The notes: a model not told the origin generated them from the letters alone. Counted from the first letter of the stretch, positions 44,818-53,401 are shown. The stretch: DNA of 64,000 bases from Streptomyces sp. NBC_00154 (GCF_026342835.1 NZ_JAPEMI010000001.1:4408501-4472500), one strand, 5' to 3'. Numbers and translations are program-made.

Positions 44818-45657
44818 TCACGCGTCGAGCCGGCTCGTGATCTCGACCGCGTCACCGACGGCCACCACACCCTCGCGGACCACCGCGTTCTTCACGCCGA
44901 AGCTGACCTTGTTGCCGTAGTCGGGTTCGCGGCGGTACGTCGCCAGGGTCCGGACCGGCTCCGGGCCCGCCCGGAGGCCGGTCGACTGGTCCACCAGCGG
45001 GACGTTGCACCGCATCGCCCTCACGGAGTAGGCCAGTTCGGCCGATCCGATGGTCATCCGGCGTACCCGGTCCTCGAAGTGCGGCTCGTCGGCGCCGGAC
45101 AGGACGATGTTCGGGCGGAAGCGGTCCATCGGTACGCCGGCCGCGTCGCCGCGGGCCTCGATACGGGCGTTGAGGCCGGCCAGCGACGCGGTGGAGGCGA
45201 CCAGCACCGCATGGGCGTCGGCGAAGGCGACCTTGCCGGGGGTCTCGCCCCAGCCGTCGCGGTCGAAGTCGGGTGCCACCCGTACCAGCCGGGACTTCGC
45301 ACCGAGCGCGTCCGAGAACCACTCGGCGACCGCGTCCCCCTGGTCGCACGCCTCGCCGAGCGGACGGTCGAACATACTGACCGTGCGGCGCGGGCCGTCC
45401 CGGTCGACGTCCAGCTCCAGGGGCTCCAGGTCCGGCACGGAGAGGGCCAGCACGGCGCCGCCGTCCAGGACTTCGGCCTTGATCGCAGCCATCGCGGGGT
45501 GTGTCCGCTGACTGCGGAACGCGCCGTCCTCGGCGTCCACCACCATGAACGTACGGTCGTGCACCAGACCGGTCCGGGTGATCTCCGCCCGGTCGACCGG
45601 AACCGCGCCGCAGCCCTTGACGGGGTAGTACGCCAGTCCCTGAACGGTGATGGTCAT
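44818..45657 (-). CDS. MOSC domain-containing protein
   Basis: A 279-residue protein with the MOSC N-terminal beta-barrel (YYPVKGCGAVPVDRAEIT, residues 9-26) and the C-terminal MOSC domain (RFRPNIVLSG, then MRCNVPLVDQSTG with the conserved Cys, and ending VGDAVEI). MOSC proteins handle sulfur bound to molybdenum cofactor and include the mARC-type reductases; molybdopterin-linked reduction of N-hydroxylated compounds is likely but the substrate is unknown. Its ATG overlaps the acyltransferase stop as ATGA, and an AGGAGGGG site precedes it. Confidence 0.92.
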   Translation of the reverse strand: MTITVQGLAYYPVKGCGAVPVDRAEITRTGLVHDRTFMVVDAEDGAFRSQRTHPAMAAIKAEVLDGGAVLALSVPDLEPLELDVDRDGPRRTVSMFDRPLGEACDQGDAVAEWFSDALGAKSRLVRVAPDFDRDGWGETPGKVAFADAHAVLVASTASLAGLNARIEARGDAAGVPMDRFRPNIVLSGADEPHFEDRVRRMTIGSAELAYSVRAMRCNVPLVDQSTGLRAGPEPVRTLATYRREPDYGNKVSFGVKNAVVREGVVAVGDAVEITSRLDA

Positions 45658-46304
45658 GACGTCCCCTCCTGGGCAGCCGCTTCGAGCGCCTCGACGCTGC
45701 CGGACATGATCGTGCGGATGTGCCGGGTGATGAGCTCGATGGGCCAGTCCCACCAGGCGACGGCGAGGAGCCGGGTGACGGTTTCGTCGTCGTAGCGGGT
45801 ACGGATCAGCTGCGCCGGGTTGCCGCCGACGATGCCGTAATCCGGGACGTCGCCGACGACGACCGATCCGGCACCGATGACGGCGCCGTGCCCGATCCGT
45901 ACACCTGGCAGGACCGTCGAGCCGTAGCCGAACCAGACATCGTTGCCGACGACGGTGTCGCCCCGGTCGGGCAGTCCGGTCAGCAGGTCGAAGTGGTCGG
46001 CCCAGGAGCCGCCCATCGTGGGGAACGGAAACGTGGAGGGGCCGTCCATACGGTGGTTGGCGCCGTTCATGAGGAACCGCACCCCGGTCCCGAGCGCGCA
46101 GAACTTTCCGATGACGAGCTTCTCCGGGCCGTAGTGATACAGCACGTTGCGGGTTTCGAAGGCGGTCGCGTCATCGGGGTCGTCGTAGTAGGAGTAGGCG
46201 CCGACCTCGATCAGCTCCGACGTCACCAGGGGCTTCAGCAGGACCACACGCGGCTGTCCGGGCATGGGGTGCACGGCGGTGGGGTCGGCGGGGACCGGAC
46301 TCAT
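45654..46304 (-). CDS. Hexapeptide-repeat O-acetyltransferase (Vat/CatB type)
   Basis: A 216-residue left-handed beta-helix acetyltransferase. It has the xenobiotic acyltransferase hallmarks: YSYYDDPDD near residue 42, IGKFCALGTGVRFLMNGANHRM with the catalytic-type His near residue 84, GNDVWFGYGSTVLPGVRIGHGAVIGAGSVV as hexapeptide turns and WWDWP near the C-terminus. Family members inactivate streptogramin A or chloramphenicol with acetyl-CoA, but a native small-molecule substrate is equally possible. Coupled to the MOSC gene. ATG 46316 is an alternative start. Confidence 0.88.
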   Translation of the reverse strand: MSPVPADPTAVHPMPGQPRVVLLKPLVTSELIEVGAYSYYDDPDDATAFETRNVLYHYGPEKLVIGKFCALGTGVRFLMNGANHRMDGPSTFPFPTMGGSWADHFDLLTGLPDRGDTVVGNDVWFGYGSTVLPGVRIGHGAVIGAGSVVVGDVPDYGIVGGNPAQLIRTRYDDETVTRLLAVAWWDWPIELITRHIRTIMSGSVEALEAAAQEGTS

Positions 46305-46507
46305 GGCGCCCATCATCGCATTCACCCCGGAGGGCACACGTTTCTTCGGGGGCTCGCTCGATGCCGAGGGGCAATGCCGTGACGCCGGCGCAGGGTGCGG
46401 GGCAGGCGGCGGTTCACCGAACCGGTCGCAGTCGGGCCGGCGCCCGGCGCCACCGCGGTACGGACCGTCGGCGCCGAGGGACACGACGGGTTGATGGCCA
46501 CCGCTCG

Positions 46508-47239
46508 TCAGCGACGGGCCATGGCCCTCGCCGGCAGCGGGCGCCAGCGGGCGGCGACGTCGCGCATGACCAGGACGCTGTCCAGGGTCGCGGTGCCGGC
46601 CGGGAAGCGGTCCGGGTCGTCGAAGAAGGTCGACCGCGCGGATCGGACCCGCCCGGCTTCCACCTGCCACGCGTCCGTTTCCAGTTCCATGGCGTCGAGA
46701 CGGCGGCCTGAAGCCCTTGGGGACAGGCCCCTGGCCCCGGCGCGGAAGAAGTCCGATGCCTCCTGGAGATCGGTGAAGAGCTCACTGCCGCGCAGTTCGT
46801 CGGTGACCTCGGCCGTGACGTCGACCCGAATCTCGCCGTCCCGGGTGGCGAGAGCGACCCGTACCTCGTCGGGCGTCTCGTGCACCGTGAAGTCGGCGCG
46901 GCCGTGTTCACCGGGGAAAATCCGCCCGCCCGCCCAGGAGTTGATCCGTGAGCCGGTGTCGCGGCGTGTGATGTAGACGCCGGTCTCGATGCCGTCCGGG
47001 CCGTCCCACTCGACGGAGATGCGGTGCGCGGCGTTCTCGCTGCGCAGACCCACCGGCGGCGGTGCCCATGCGGGGCGTGCGGAGCCCAGGCGCAGGAGGC
47101 AGATGCCGGCGACGGCGTGGCCGCGTACCAACTGGGGTCGCAGGCCGGCGGGCAGCAGGCGGGCGGCGGCGTCCGGGGTGACCCGGTAGTTCACCAGGAG
47201 GCGGCGCTCGATGACGCTGGAGAGTCGGGGCTGGATCAC
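46508..47239 (-). CDS. DUF2071 family protein
   Basis: A 243-residue protein of the uncharacterised DUF2071 (acetoacetate-decarboxylase-like fold) group, with LLVNYRVTPDAAARLLPAGL near the N-terminus, GVYITRRDTGSRINSWAGGR in the centre and a final strand near TLDSVLVMRDV. No catalytic role is established. Its GTG start overlaps the stop of the ArsR gene as GTGA, so it is the sole cotranscribed partner of that regulator. Confidence 0.85.
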   Translation of the reverse strand: MIQPRLSSVIERRLLVNYRVTPDAAARLLPAGLRPQLVRGHAVAGICLLRLGSARPAWAPPPVGLRSENAAHRISVEWDGPDGIETGVYITRRDTGSRINSWAGGRIFPGEHGRADFTVHETPDEVRVALATRDGEIRVDVTAEVTDELRGSELFTDLQEASDFFRAGARGLSPRASGRRLDAMELETDAWQVEAGRVRSARSTFFDDPDRFPAGTATLDSVLVMRDVAARWRPLPARAMARR

Positions 47240-47574
47240 GATGTGCCGCCTTCCTCTTGTGTGGCGGACCGCCACTTGGTGTGGCGCAGGACGATCTGCT
47301 CGGGGCAGACGGAGCTCAGGAACCGTCCGATGCTGGTCGCCAGCCGATCCTCGGCCAGCGAGTAGAGGATGCGGTTGCCGTCGCGGCGCTCGGTGACCAG
47401 TCCGGCGCCCTTCAGTACGCCGAGGTGGCGGGAGATGGACGGTGCGCTGATCGCGAACCGGGCCGCGATCTCCCCCGCCGCCAGTTCGCCGCCCCGGAGG
47501 TCCTCCAGGATCTGGCGCCTGGTCGGATCGGCGAGGGCGCGGAAGGCGCTCGCCTCGTCATCGGTCGTTGCCAT
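47236..47574 (-). CDS. ArsR family transcriptional regulator
   Basis: A 112-residue winged-helix regulator: ALADPTRRQILEDLRGGEL at residues 13-31, then the recognition region ISAPSISRHLGVLKGAGLV and the wing ERRDGNRILYSL. The metal-binding CxC motif of arsenic or cadmium sensors is absent from the recognition helix; a single Cys lies in the C-terminal tail (SVCPEQ). It therefore probably belongs to the non-metal group. It is coupled to the DUF2071 gene and has two tandem palindromes 10-41 nt upstream. Confidence 0.93.
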   Translation of the reverse strand: MATTDDEASAFRALADPTRRQILEDLRGGELAAGEIAARFAISAPSISRHLGVLKGAGLVTERRDGNRILYSLAEDRLATSIGRFLSSVCPEQIVLRHTKWRSATQEEGGTS

Positions 47575-47583
47575 GCCAGATAT

Positions 47584-47615
47584 TTAGCACATGAGCTAAT
47601 TAGCAAACAAGCTAA
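47584..47615. promoter_or_regulatory. Tandem ArsR operators
   Basis: Two abutting 16-bp palindromes, both TTAGC-6-GCTAA (47584-47599 and 47600-47615), lie just upstream of the ArsR start. The exact duplication makes them strong operator candidates for autoregulation. Confidence 0.75.
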
Positions 47616-47628
47616 GTGTCCGGAAATG

Positions 47629-47667
47629 GGGGAGCCCCCGCGAGTCACGTCTTCGCGGAGGCTCCCC
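47629..47667 (-). terminator. Terminator of sodF
   Basis: GGGGAGCC/GGCTCCCC and CCGCGA/TCGCGG arms between 47629 and 47667 form a stem of about 15 bp with one mismatch, downstream of sodF. Confidence 0.75.
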
Positions 47668-47731
47668 GTTCATCCGCCTGCCGGTGAAGGTTGAGAAGAC
47701 GATCACGAGGCAGGACGTCCGTGCGTCCTGG

Positions 47732-48373
47732 TCAGGGGGCGAGCAGCAGAACGTCGGCGCGCTCCTTGGCGGCCGCGTACCGCTTCGCCACGTCCTGCCA
47801 GTTGACGACGCGCCACATCGCCTCGATGAAGTCGACCTTCTGGTTCTTGTACTGGAGGTAGAAGGCGTGCTCCCAGGCGTCGAAGACCAGGATCGGAACC
47901 GAGCCCTGGCCGACGTTGCCCTGGTGGTCGTAGACCTGCTCGACGATCAGCCTGCCGCTGAGCGGCTCGTACGCCAGCACCCCCCAACCGGAGCCCTGCG
48001 TGGTGGCAGCGGCCTTCGTCAGCTGGGACTTGAAGCCCGCGTACGAACCGAAGGAGTCGGTGATGGCGTCCGCGAGGTCGCCGACACCGTCCGCCGCGAG
48101 GGGCTCGCCGCCGCCGTCGCCGCTCATGTTGTGCCAGTAGATCGAGTGCAGGATGTGGCCGGAGAGGTGGAACGCGAGGTTTTTCTGCAGGCCGTTGACG
48201 GCTCCCCAGGCCTCCTTGTCGCGTGCCTCTTCCAGCTGCTCCAGGGTGTCGTTGGCGCCCTTGACGTAGGCGGCGTGGTGCTTGTCGTGGTGGAGCTCGA
48301 TGATCTGCGGGTTGATGACCGGTTCGAGCGCCGCGTAGTCGTACGGGAGTTCCGGGAGCGTGTACGTGGCCAT
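47732..48373 (-). CDS. sodF: Iron-type superoxide dismutase
   Basis: A 213-residue Fe/Mn-family superoxide dismutase that converts superoxide to peroxide and oxygen. Metal ligands are visible in HHDKHHAAYV (near residue 28), HLSGHILHSIYWHNM (near 75) and VFDAWEHAFYLQY (Asp/His near 160). A Nur-type operator at 48407-48423 lies 34 nt upstream of the start codon. In Streptomyces coelicolor the nickel-dependent repressor Nur shuts off sodF when the nickel enzyme SodN is available, so this gene is most likely the SodF ortholog. Confidence 0.95.
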   Translation of the reverse strand: MATYTLPELPYDYAALEPVINPQIIELHHDKHHAAYVKGANDTLEQLEEARDKEAWGAVNGLQKNLAFHLSGHILHSIYWHNMSGDGGGEPLAADGVGDLADAITDSFGSYAGFKSQLTKAAATTQGSGWGVLAYEPLSGRLIVEQVYDHQGNVGQGSVPILVFDAWEHAFYLQYKNQKVDFIEAMWRVVNWQDVAKRYAAAKERADVLLLAP

Positions 48374-48406
48374 GGGGCGAGCCCTCCAGCTGCTGTCCTG
48401 TTGTTA

Positions 48407-48423
48407 TTGCAACTCATATGCAA
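48407..48423. promoter_or_regulatory. Nur box
   Basis: TTGCAA-CTCAT-ATGCAA matches the Nur consensus tTGCaa-N5-ttGCAA at nearly every position and sits in the expected promoter position upstream of sodF. Confidence 0.85.
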
Positions 48424-48519
48424 GAGCAGGCTAACAGCAGGAAGGGGGGAGTGTGATCAGCCCTTCGGCTCAGGACCGCGGGCCGCCCCGCGTGATCACT
48501 GCCAGGTGGCTCACCGTCG

Positions 48520-49024
48520 GCCTGATGTGCGGCGACGGGCGGGCGGGGCCGAGGGGGTCGGCACACCGGCGGGCAGGCTCGTCGCGGCCGGGGCGGCGGA
48601 CGGATGCGCGGCGCGGATCGCCTCCGGTGCACTGCCCGTCGGATCGCGGAATTCGGTGCGCGGTGCGACCCCGGTCCTCAAGGGCGTCACGGCGTCGCCG
48701 GTCCGGTACCGTGCCGATGTGGTTTACAACTACCTTTCCCCGGAGGGGAGTTGGTTGCCCGGCGGAGCGCCGGGCTGCTGCGGCGGGGCGCTGACCGCCG
48801 CGTTTCCTGGGCAGGTTCCGGCGCGACCGGACGCCTCGGCCCGTGACCACGAGCCACCGGCAGCGGGCCACCCGGTCGGAATCCGGCAGGTTCTGCGCCC
48901 GTACCCGGCGCGCACTGCCCGCCACACCGCGCCGTACCTCAAACTGGTGGACGAACCGGAACGGCGGGGCCGGCGGCCCGGGGCGCTCGCCGCCCACGCC
49001 CGGGCCCGAACGGAGAGCCGATGA
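48520..49024 (+). pseudogene. Remnant of an FGGY-family carbohydrate kinase
   Basis: An open frame with degraded FGGY kinase C-terminal sequence: AADGCAARIASGALPVGS, NSVRGATPVLKGVT and YLSPEGSWLPGGAP resemble the family segments DGCAAQIAAG, NSVLGTTLVLKG and SPDGxWLPGGAS. The N-terminal two thirds, including the first kinase domain, are missing, and several conserved residues have drifted. It ends in an ATGA overlap with the histidine phosphatase gene, suggesting the two were once an operon. The boundaries at the 5' side are approximate. Confidence 0.55.
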
Positions 49025-49653
49025 CCATCTTCCCCACGACCCTGGTGCTCGCCCGGCACGGACAGACCGTCTGGCACGCCGAGAACCGCTACGCCGGGGT
49101 GAGCGACGTCGCGCTCACCGACGAGGGCCGCCGCCAGGCCGAGCAACTGGCGGACTGGGCGGTCCGGCATCCGGTCGACGCGATCTGGACGTCGACCGTC
49201 TCCCGCGCCATCGAGACCGCCGAACCCGCCTGCCGGGCGCTCGGCCTCGTACCCGGGCGCGAACACGATCTGCGCGAGTGCGACTTCGGGGCGGTGGAGG
49301 GGCGGACCCTCGCCGAATTCGCCGCCGAGGACCCGAAACGGGCCGAGGCGTATGTCGCCGATCCGGTGACCCATCCCTTTCCCGGGGCCGAGGACCCGCG
49401 CACGGCGGCGGCCCGGGGGACGGCGGCGCTGCGCCGGATCGCACACTTCCATCCGGGGCAGCGGGTACTGGTCGTCGCACACAACACGCTGCTACGGCTG
49501 GTGCTGTGCGAACTGCTGTCGATCCCGCTCGGCGCCTACCGCCGGGTCCTTCCGCAATTGCGCAACGCGGCAGTGAGCGAGGTGCAGCTGGGGGACGAGG
49601 GCGGCGCGCTGCTCTCCCTCAACGTGCCGTGCGCCCCCCACATCAGTTCTTGA
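49021..49653 (+). CDS. Histidine phosphatase family protein
   Basis: A 210-residue phosphoglycerate-mutase-like phosphatase. The catalytic RHGQT motif lies at residues 12-16, LTDEGRRQAEQL follows, the acid/base region is LRECDFGAVEGRT near residue 85 and the second catalytic His is in VVAHNTLLR near residue 157. The substrate is unknown; it may be a sugar phosphate, given the upstream kinase remnant. Its 3' end overlaps the convergent truncated permease by 11 nt. Confidence 0.92.
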   Translation: MTIFPTTLVLARHGQTVWHAENRYAGVSDVALTDEGRRQAEQLADWAVRHPVDAIWTSTVSRAIETAEPACRALGLVPGREHDLRECDFGAVEGRTLAEFAAEDPKRAEAYVADPVTHPFPGAEDPRTAAARGTAALRRIAHFHPGQRVLVVAHNTLLRLVLCELLSIPLGAYRRVLPQLRNAAVSEVQLGDEGGALLSLNVPCAPHISS

Positions 49654-50599
49654 CGGCTGCGGCCCGGCGCTGGCGTACGACACCGATGACGGCCAGTACG
49701 ACGGTCAGCGCACCGGTCGCCAGCAGCTGGTCGCGTGTGTCGGGCTGGCGCAGCATCAGCAGGAAGATGCCGGCCATGGCAGCCAGCGCGATCAGTGTCC
49801 CCACCGGGAACAGCCACATCCGCACGACCAGCTTCTCGGGCGCCTCGCGCTCCAGCCGGCGGCGCGGGAGCAGCTGCGATACCGCGATGAAGATCCAGAC
49901 GACCAGGATCACCGCGCCGATCATGTTGAGCAGCCACGGGAAGACATCGTCCGGCCGCCAGTAGCTCAGCAGCACACACAGGAAGCCGAAGACGGACGAG
50001 ACGAGCACTGCGTTGCGCGGCACGCCGGAGCTGACCCGGCCGAGGCGCTTCGGGCCCTGGCCCCGGGCGACCAGCGAGCAGGCCATCCGCGAAGCGCCGT
50101 AGATGTTCGCGTTCATCGCGGAGAGCAGTGCGATCAGGATGACCACGTTCATGATCTCCGCGGCGCCGCTGATGCCCAGGTGGTCGAGGGTCGCGTAGAA
50201 CGGGCCGACCGTCGCGACCTTCGGGTCGTCCCACGGCACGAGGGTGACGATGACCGCCATCGAACCGACGTAGAACAGCGCGATCCGCCACATCGCCGTA
50301 CGGACCGCCTTGGCCACGCCCCGCACCGGGTTCTCGGACTCGGCCGCGGCGATGGTGACCGTCTCCAGACCGCCGTACGCGAAGACGGAGGCGAGCAGCC
50401 CGATGATGAAGCCGTTGGAGCCGTTCGGCAGGAACCCGCCGTCGCCCCGGAGATTGGCGCCGCCCGGGGCGTCCGTGCCGGGCAGCACCCCGAGGATCGC
50501 CAGCACACCCAGCACCAGGAAGAGCGTGATCGCGACGACCTTCAGCGAGGCGAACCAGAACTCGAACTCGCCGAAGTTCTCGCGTACACGCCCCGCCAC
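49643..50599 (-). pseudogene. Amino-acid permease lacking its N-terminal third
   Basis: A 318-residue frame homologous to the C-terminal two thirds of the two full permeases nearby. It begins just before NFGEFEFWF, which is near residue 150 in the intact neighbour, so the first four or five membrane helices and the substrate motif GxGxG of APC transporters are missing. The frame starts at a GTG only 12 nt after the stop of the next permease, consistent with a deletion that fused the two loci. The rest (helices 5-12) is undamaged. It is unlikely to transport. Confidence 0.85.
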
Positions 50600-50611
50600 G
50601 GATCCGCCGGG

Positions 50612-52003
50612 TCAGGCCCGTCGCCGGTCCCGCAGTTCCCGCGCCCCCGCGACGAGCAGCACCAGACCCGTCGCCCCCGCCGACCACAGCACCTGCGGGC
50701 GCGCCACGTCATCGGTCAGCATCAGCACCAGTACGGCCACGAGCGCGGCCAGCGTCACCCAGGTCAGCCACGGGAAGCACCACATCCGCAGGGTCAGCGC
50801 CTCGGGCGCCTCGCGCTCCAGCCGGCGTCGCAGCCGCAGCTGCGACGCGGCGATCAGCCCCCAGACGAACAGCAGCACCGCGCCTACCGAGTTGAGCAGA
50901 TAGAGGAAGACGGAGTCGGGCCACTTCAGATTGAGCAGTACGGAGACGAAGCCGAAGGCGACCGAGGTGAGGACCGCCCGCCGCGGCACCCCGCCCCCGC
51001 CACCGCTCCCCGACACCTTGAGCAGCCCGCGCGGCCCCTCGCCGCGCTCGGCCAGCGAGAAGACCATCCGGGACGCGCCGTAGAGATTGGCGTTCAGCGC
51101 GGAGAGCAGCGCCACGAACACCACGATGTTCATGATCTGCCCGGCCGACGGCACCCCGATCGTGTCCAGGACCTTGACGTACGGGCTCAGTCCGGCCTGC
51201 TGCGCGGTCCACGGCAGCACCGTGACGATCACCAGCATCGAGCCGACGTAGAAGAAGAGGATCCGCACGACCGCGCTGCGCACCGCACGTCCCACCGCGC
51301 GCGCCGGATCGTCCGTCTCGGCCGCGGCGATCGTCACGACCTCCAGGCCGCCGAATGCGAAGACGACGGTCAGCACACCTGAGACGACGCCGCCCCAGCC
51401 GTTCGGCAGGAAGCCGCCCTGCCCGGTGAGATTGGTCAGCCCGACCGGATCGGTGTCCGGGAGCAGACCGAAGCCGGCGAGCAGCCCGAGCACCAGGAAG
51501 ATCACGATCGCGGCGACCTTGAGCGCGGCGAACCAGAACTCGAACTCGCCGAAGTTCTTCACCGCGGTCAGATTGGTGACGGTGAACACCACCATGAACG
51601 CCAGCACCCACGCCCACTGGTCCACGCCCGGCACCCAGCCGTGAGCGATCTGTGCGGCGGCCGTCGCCTCCACGGCGAGGACGACCACCAGCAGGAACCA
51701 GTAGAGCCACCCCACACTGAACCCCGCCCAGCGGCCGAGCGCCCGCTCGGCATGGACGGAGAAGGCGCCGGAGGCGGGTATCGCGGCAGACATCTCGCCG
51801 AGCATCCGCATCACCAGCATCGCGAGCGCGCCGGCGATCAGATACGACACGACGATGCCCGGCCCGGCGACCGCGATCCCGGCGCCCGAACCGACGAAGA
51901 GCCCGGCGCCGATCACCCCGCCCAGGCCGAGCATGGTCAGATGGCGCTGCTTCAGCCCGTGCGAGAGCGGCTCCTGCTGCGTGGGGGGAGGGGCGTCGTG
52001 CAT
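50612..52003 (-). CDS. APC-superfamily amino-acid permease
   Basis: A 463-residue transporter with about twelve membrane helices. The N-terminal family motif is GLGGVIGAGLFVGSGAGIAVAGP, shortened here as GGVIGAGLFVGSG at residues 28-40, and helix 3 contains MRMLGEM. The EFEFWF motif precedes helix 5. It belongs to the GabP/AnsP/AroP group; the substrate cannot be assigned. It lies head-on to bioY and directly upstream of the truncated paralogue. Confidence 0.92.
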   Translation of the reverse strand: MHDAPPPTQQEPLSHGLKQRHLTMLGLGGVIGAGLFVGSGAGIAVAGPGIVVSYLIAGALAMLVMRMLGEMSAAIPASGAFSVHAERALGRWAGFSVGWLYWFLLVVVLAVEATAAAQIAHGWVPGVDQWAWVLAFMVVFTVTNLTAVKNFGEFEFWFAALKVAAIVIFLVLGLLAGFGLLPDTDPVGLTNLTGQGGFLPNGWGGVVSGVLTVVFAFGGLEVVTIAAAETDDPARAVGRAVRSAVVRILFFYVGSMLVIVTVLPWTAQQAGLSPYVKVLDTIGVPSAGQIMNIVVFVALLSALNANLYGASRMVFSLAERGEGPRGLLKVSGSGGGGGVPRRAVLTSVAFGFVSVLLNLKWPDSVFLYLLNSVGAVLLFVWGLIAASQLRLRRRLEREAPEALTLRMWCFPWLTWVTLAALVAVLVLMLTDDVARPQVLWSAGATGLVLLVAGARELRDRRRA

Positions 52004-52197
52004 GGGGTGCGGGTCACTCTCGGATAATTTATGGGGAACCTACAGTCTCACGCTGGGAGACGTGGTCCGCCGGGCGCCCCCTCCAGGCCCCCACCTCAGT
52101 GACGAGCATCACGCCGCCACATGATTGCGTACCGGTCTTTGTATGAACCCCACTAACCGGCCAACCGCCGCTTTGTGGGCGGCTGATGGTGATCGAG

Positions 52198-52215
52198 CGT
52201 TAACCCGTGGGCTAA
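52198..52215. promoter_or_regulatory. Palindrome upstream of bioY
   Basis: GTTAACCCGTGGGCTAAC is a palindrome at 16 of 18 positions, GTTAnCCC-2-GGGnTAAC, 48 nt before the bioY ATG. It is a good candidate for a biotin-responsive operator. It differs from the corynebacterial BioQ site as I remember it. Confidence 0.55.
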
Positions 52216-52263
52216 CGTCAGCCTCAGTCTGTCCCCACCTGCCTTCACCACCGCGGAGTCCCG

Positions 52264-52857
52264 ATGAGCACTGCTGCCGCCCCCGTCCGTACCGGAGCGG
52301 TCCTCGCCGACCTGCTGCCCGCCGCCAGGCACCGCTACGCCATTGACACCGCCCTGGTCGTCGGCGGCGCCGCGCTCACCGGCATCGCCGCGCAGATCGC
52401 CGTCCCGGTCCCCGGCTCCCCGGTCCCCGTCACCGGCCAGACCTTCGCCGCGCTCCTCGTCGGCACCGCGCTCGGCGCCCGCCGCGGTTTCCTCTCCCTC
52501 GCCGTGTACGCGCTCGTCGGCATGGCGGGCATGCCGTGGTTCGCGGGCGGCAGCTCGGGCGCGGGCGGCGCCTCGTTCGGTTACGTCCTCGGCATGCTCC
52601 TCGCCGCCACTGTGGTCGGCGCCCTCGCCCGCCGCGGCGGCGACCGCTCCGTGCTGCGCACCGCCGGCACCATGGTGCTCGGCTCCGCGATCATCTACGC
52701 GGTCGGTGTCCCGTACCTGGCGCTGTCCACCGGGATGTCGGCAAGCGCCGCGATCGCGGCCGGCCTGGTGCCGTTCCTGCTCGGTGACGCGCTGAAGGCG
52801 GCGCTGGCGATGGGCGCGCTGCCCGCCGCCTGGAAGCTCGTCGGCCGCCGCGGCTGA
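52264..52857 (+). CDS. bioY: Biotin transporter BioY
   Basis: A 197-residue membrane protein, the S-component of the biotin ECF transporter. About six membrane helices are visible; family motifs include VPVPGSPVPVTGQTFAALLVG (shortened: PVPVTGQTFAALL near residue 60), GARRGFLSLAVYALVG and the GGASFGYVLG glycine patch. No EcfA/EcfT genes are adjacent, so it acts alone or with shared modules. The expression signal is probably the palindrome at 52198-52215. Confidence 0.95.
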   Translation: MSTAAAPVRTGAVLADLLPAARHRYAIDTALVVGGAALTGIAAQIAVPVPGSPVPVTGQTFAALLVGTALGARRGFLSLAVYALVGMAGMPWFAGGSSGAGGASFGYVLGMLLAATVVGALARRGGDRSVLRTAGTMVLGSAIIYAVGVPYLALSTGMSASAAIAAGLVPFLLGDALKAALAMGALPAAWKLVGRRG

Positions 52858-52864
52858 CGGAGGC

Positions 52865-53397
52865 TCACGCGCTTTCGTAAGCCCCTCCGAAGAGGCTCGC
52901 CGGGTCGCACTGCGACAGCAGACCGGCGAGCCTCTTCCGCGTCCGCTCGTCGTGAAGCGCTTCGGTACGGTCCCCGCCGCCGAACGAGAAGCTCGGCGAC
53001 CGGCCCACGGTCGGTGGAGTGGCTCCGAGGCCCCGGACGCCCGCCGTACAGCTCCCGCCGTCACGTCCCTGCCGCCGAGCGGCGGCAGCAGCCGCACCGC
53101 CGGGGTCCGCAGAGCCGGTCCGCGTCCGGTCCGCTCGGCATCGCGCTGTCCGCGCCCGGGGGCGGACACGACGGCGGCCCGGACCTCGTCGGCATCGGTG
53201 ACGCCGACGAGGTCCGGGCCGGAGCGTGGAACCTGTCCGGAACCCGGCCAGTTCCTCCGCATGTCCGGGGTCGCCGGGACGGAAGGTGATCTGGGCGGGC
53301 AGCTGGTCGTTCGTGGAGAGGCTCTCCGTTCGCCCGGTGTGCGGCAGGAGAGAGCCTCCCCGGTGTACCTGACATCGACCGTCAGGTGGGGACGGGC
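52865..53397 (-). pseudogene. Remnant of an FAD-linked (BBE-like) oxidoreductase
   Basis: On the minus strand, NDQLPAQITFRPGDPGHAEE followed after a frame change by PDLVGVTDADEVRAAV resembles the N-terminus of berberine-bridge-type FAD oxidases. The 3' end (RKRLAGLLSQCDPASLF, stop at 52865) resembles their extreme C-terminus. The central 300 or so residues are missing and at least one frameshift is present. No intact start is evident. It looks like a gene collapsed by an internal deletion and later drift. Confidence 0.5.
52890..52936 (+). terminator. 14-bp stem downstream of bioY
   Basis: AAGAGGCTCGCCGG (52890-52903) pairs perfectly with 52923-52936 around a 19-nt loop. It also falls inside the decayed FAD-oxidoreductase sequence. 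Confidence 0.65.
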
Positions 53398-53401
53398 TCG
53401 A

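Noticed and set aside
47684..48450. 5' part of a long plus-strand frame that runs into the FGGY remnant
   Set aside because: This part is antisense to sodF; only the portion after about 48520 shows kinase-like sequence.
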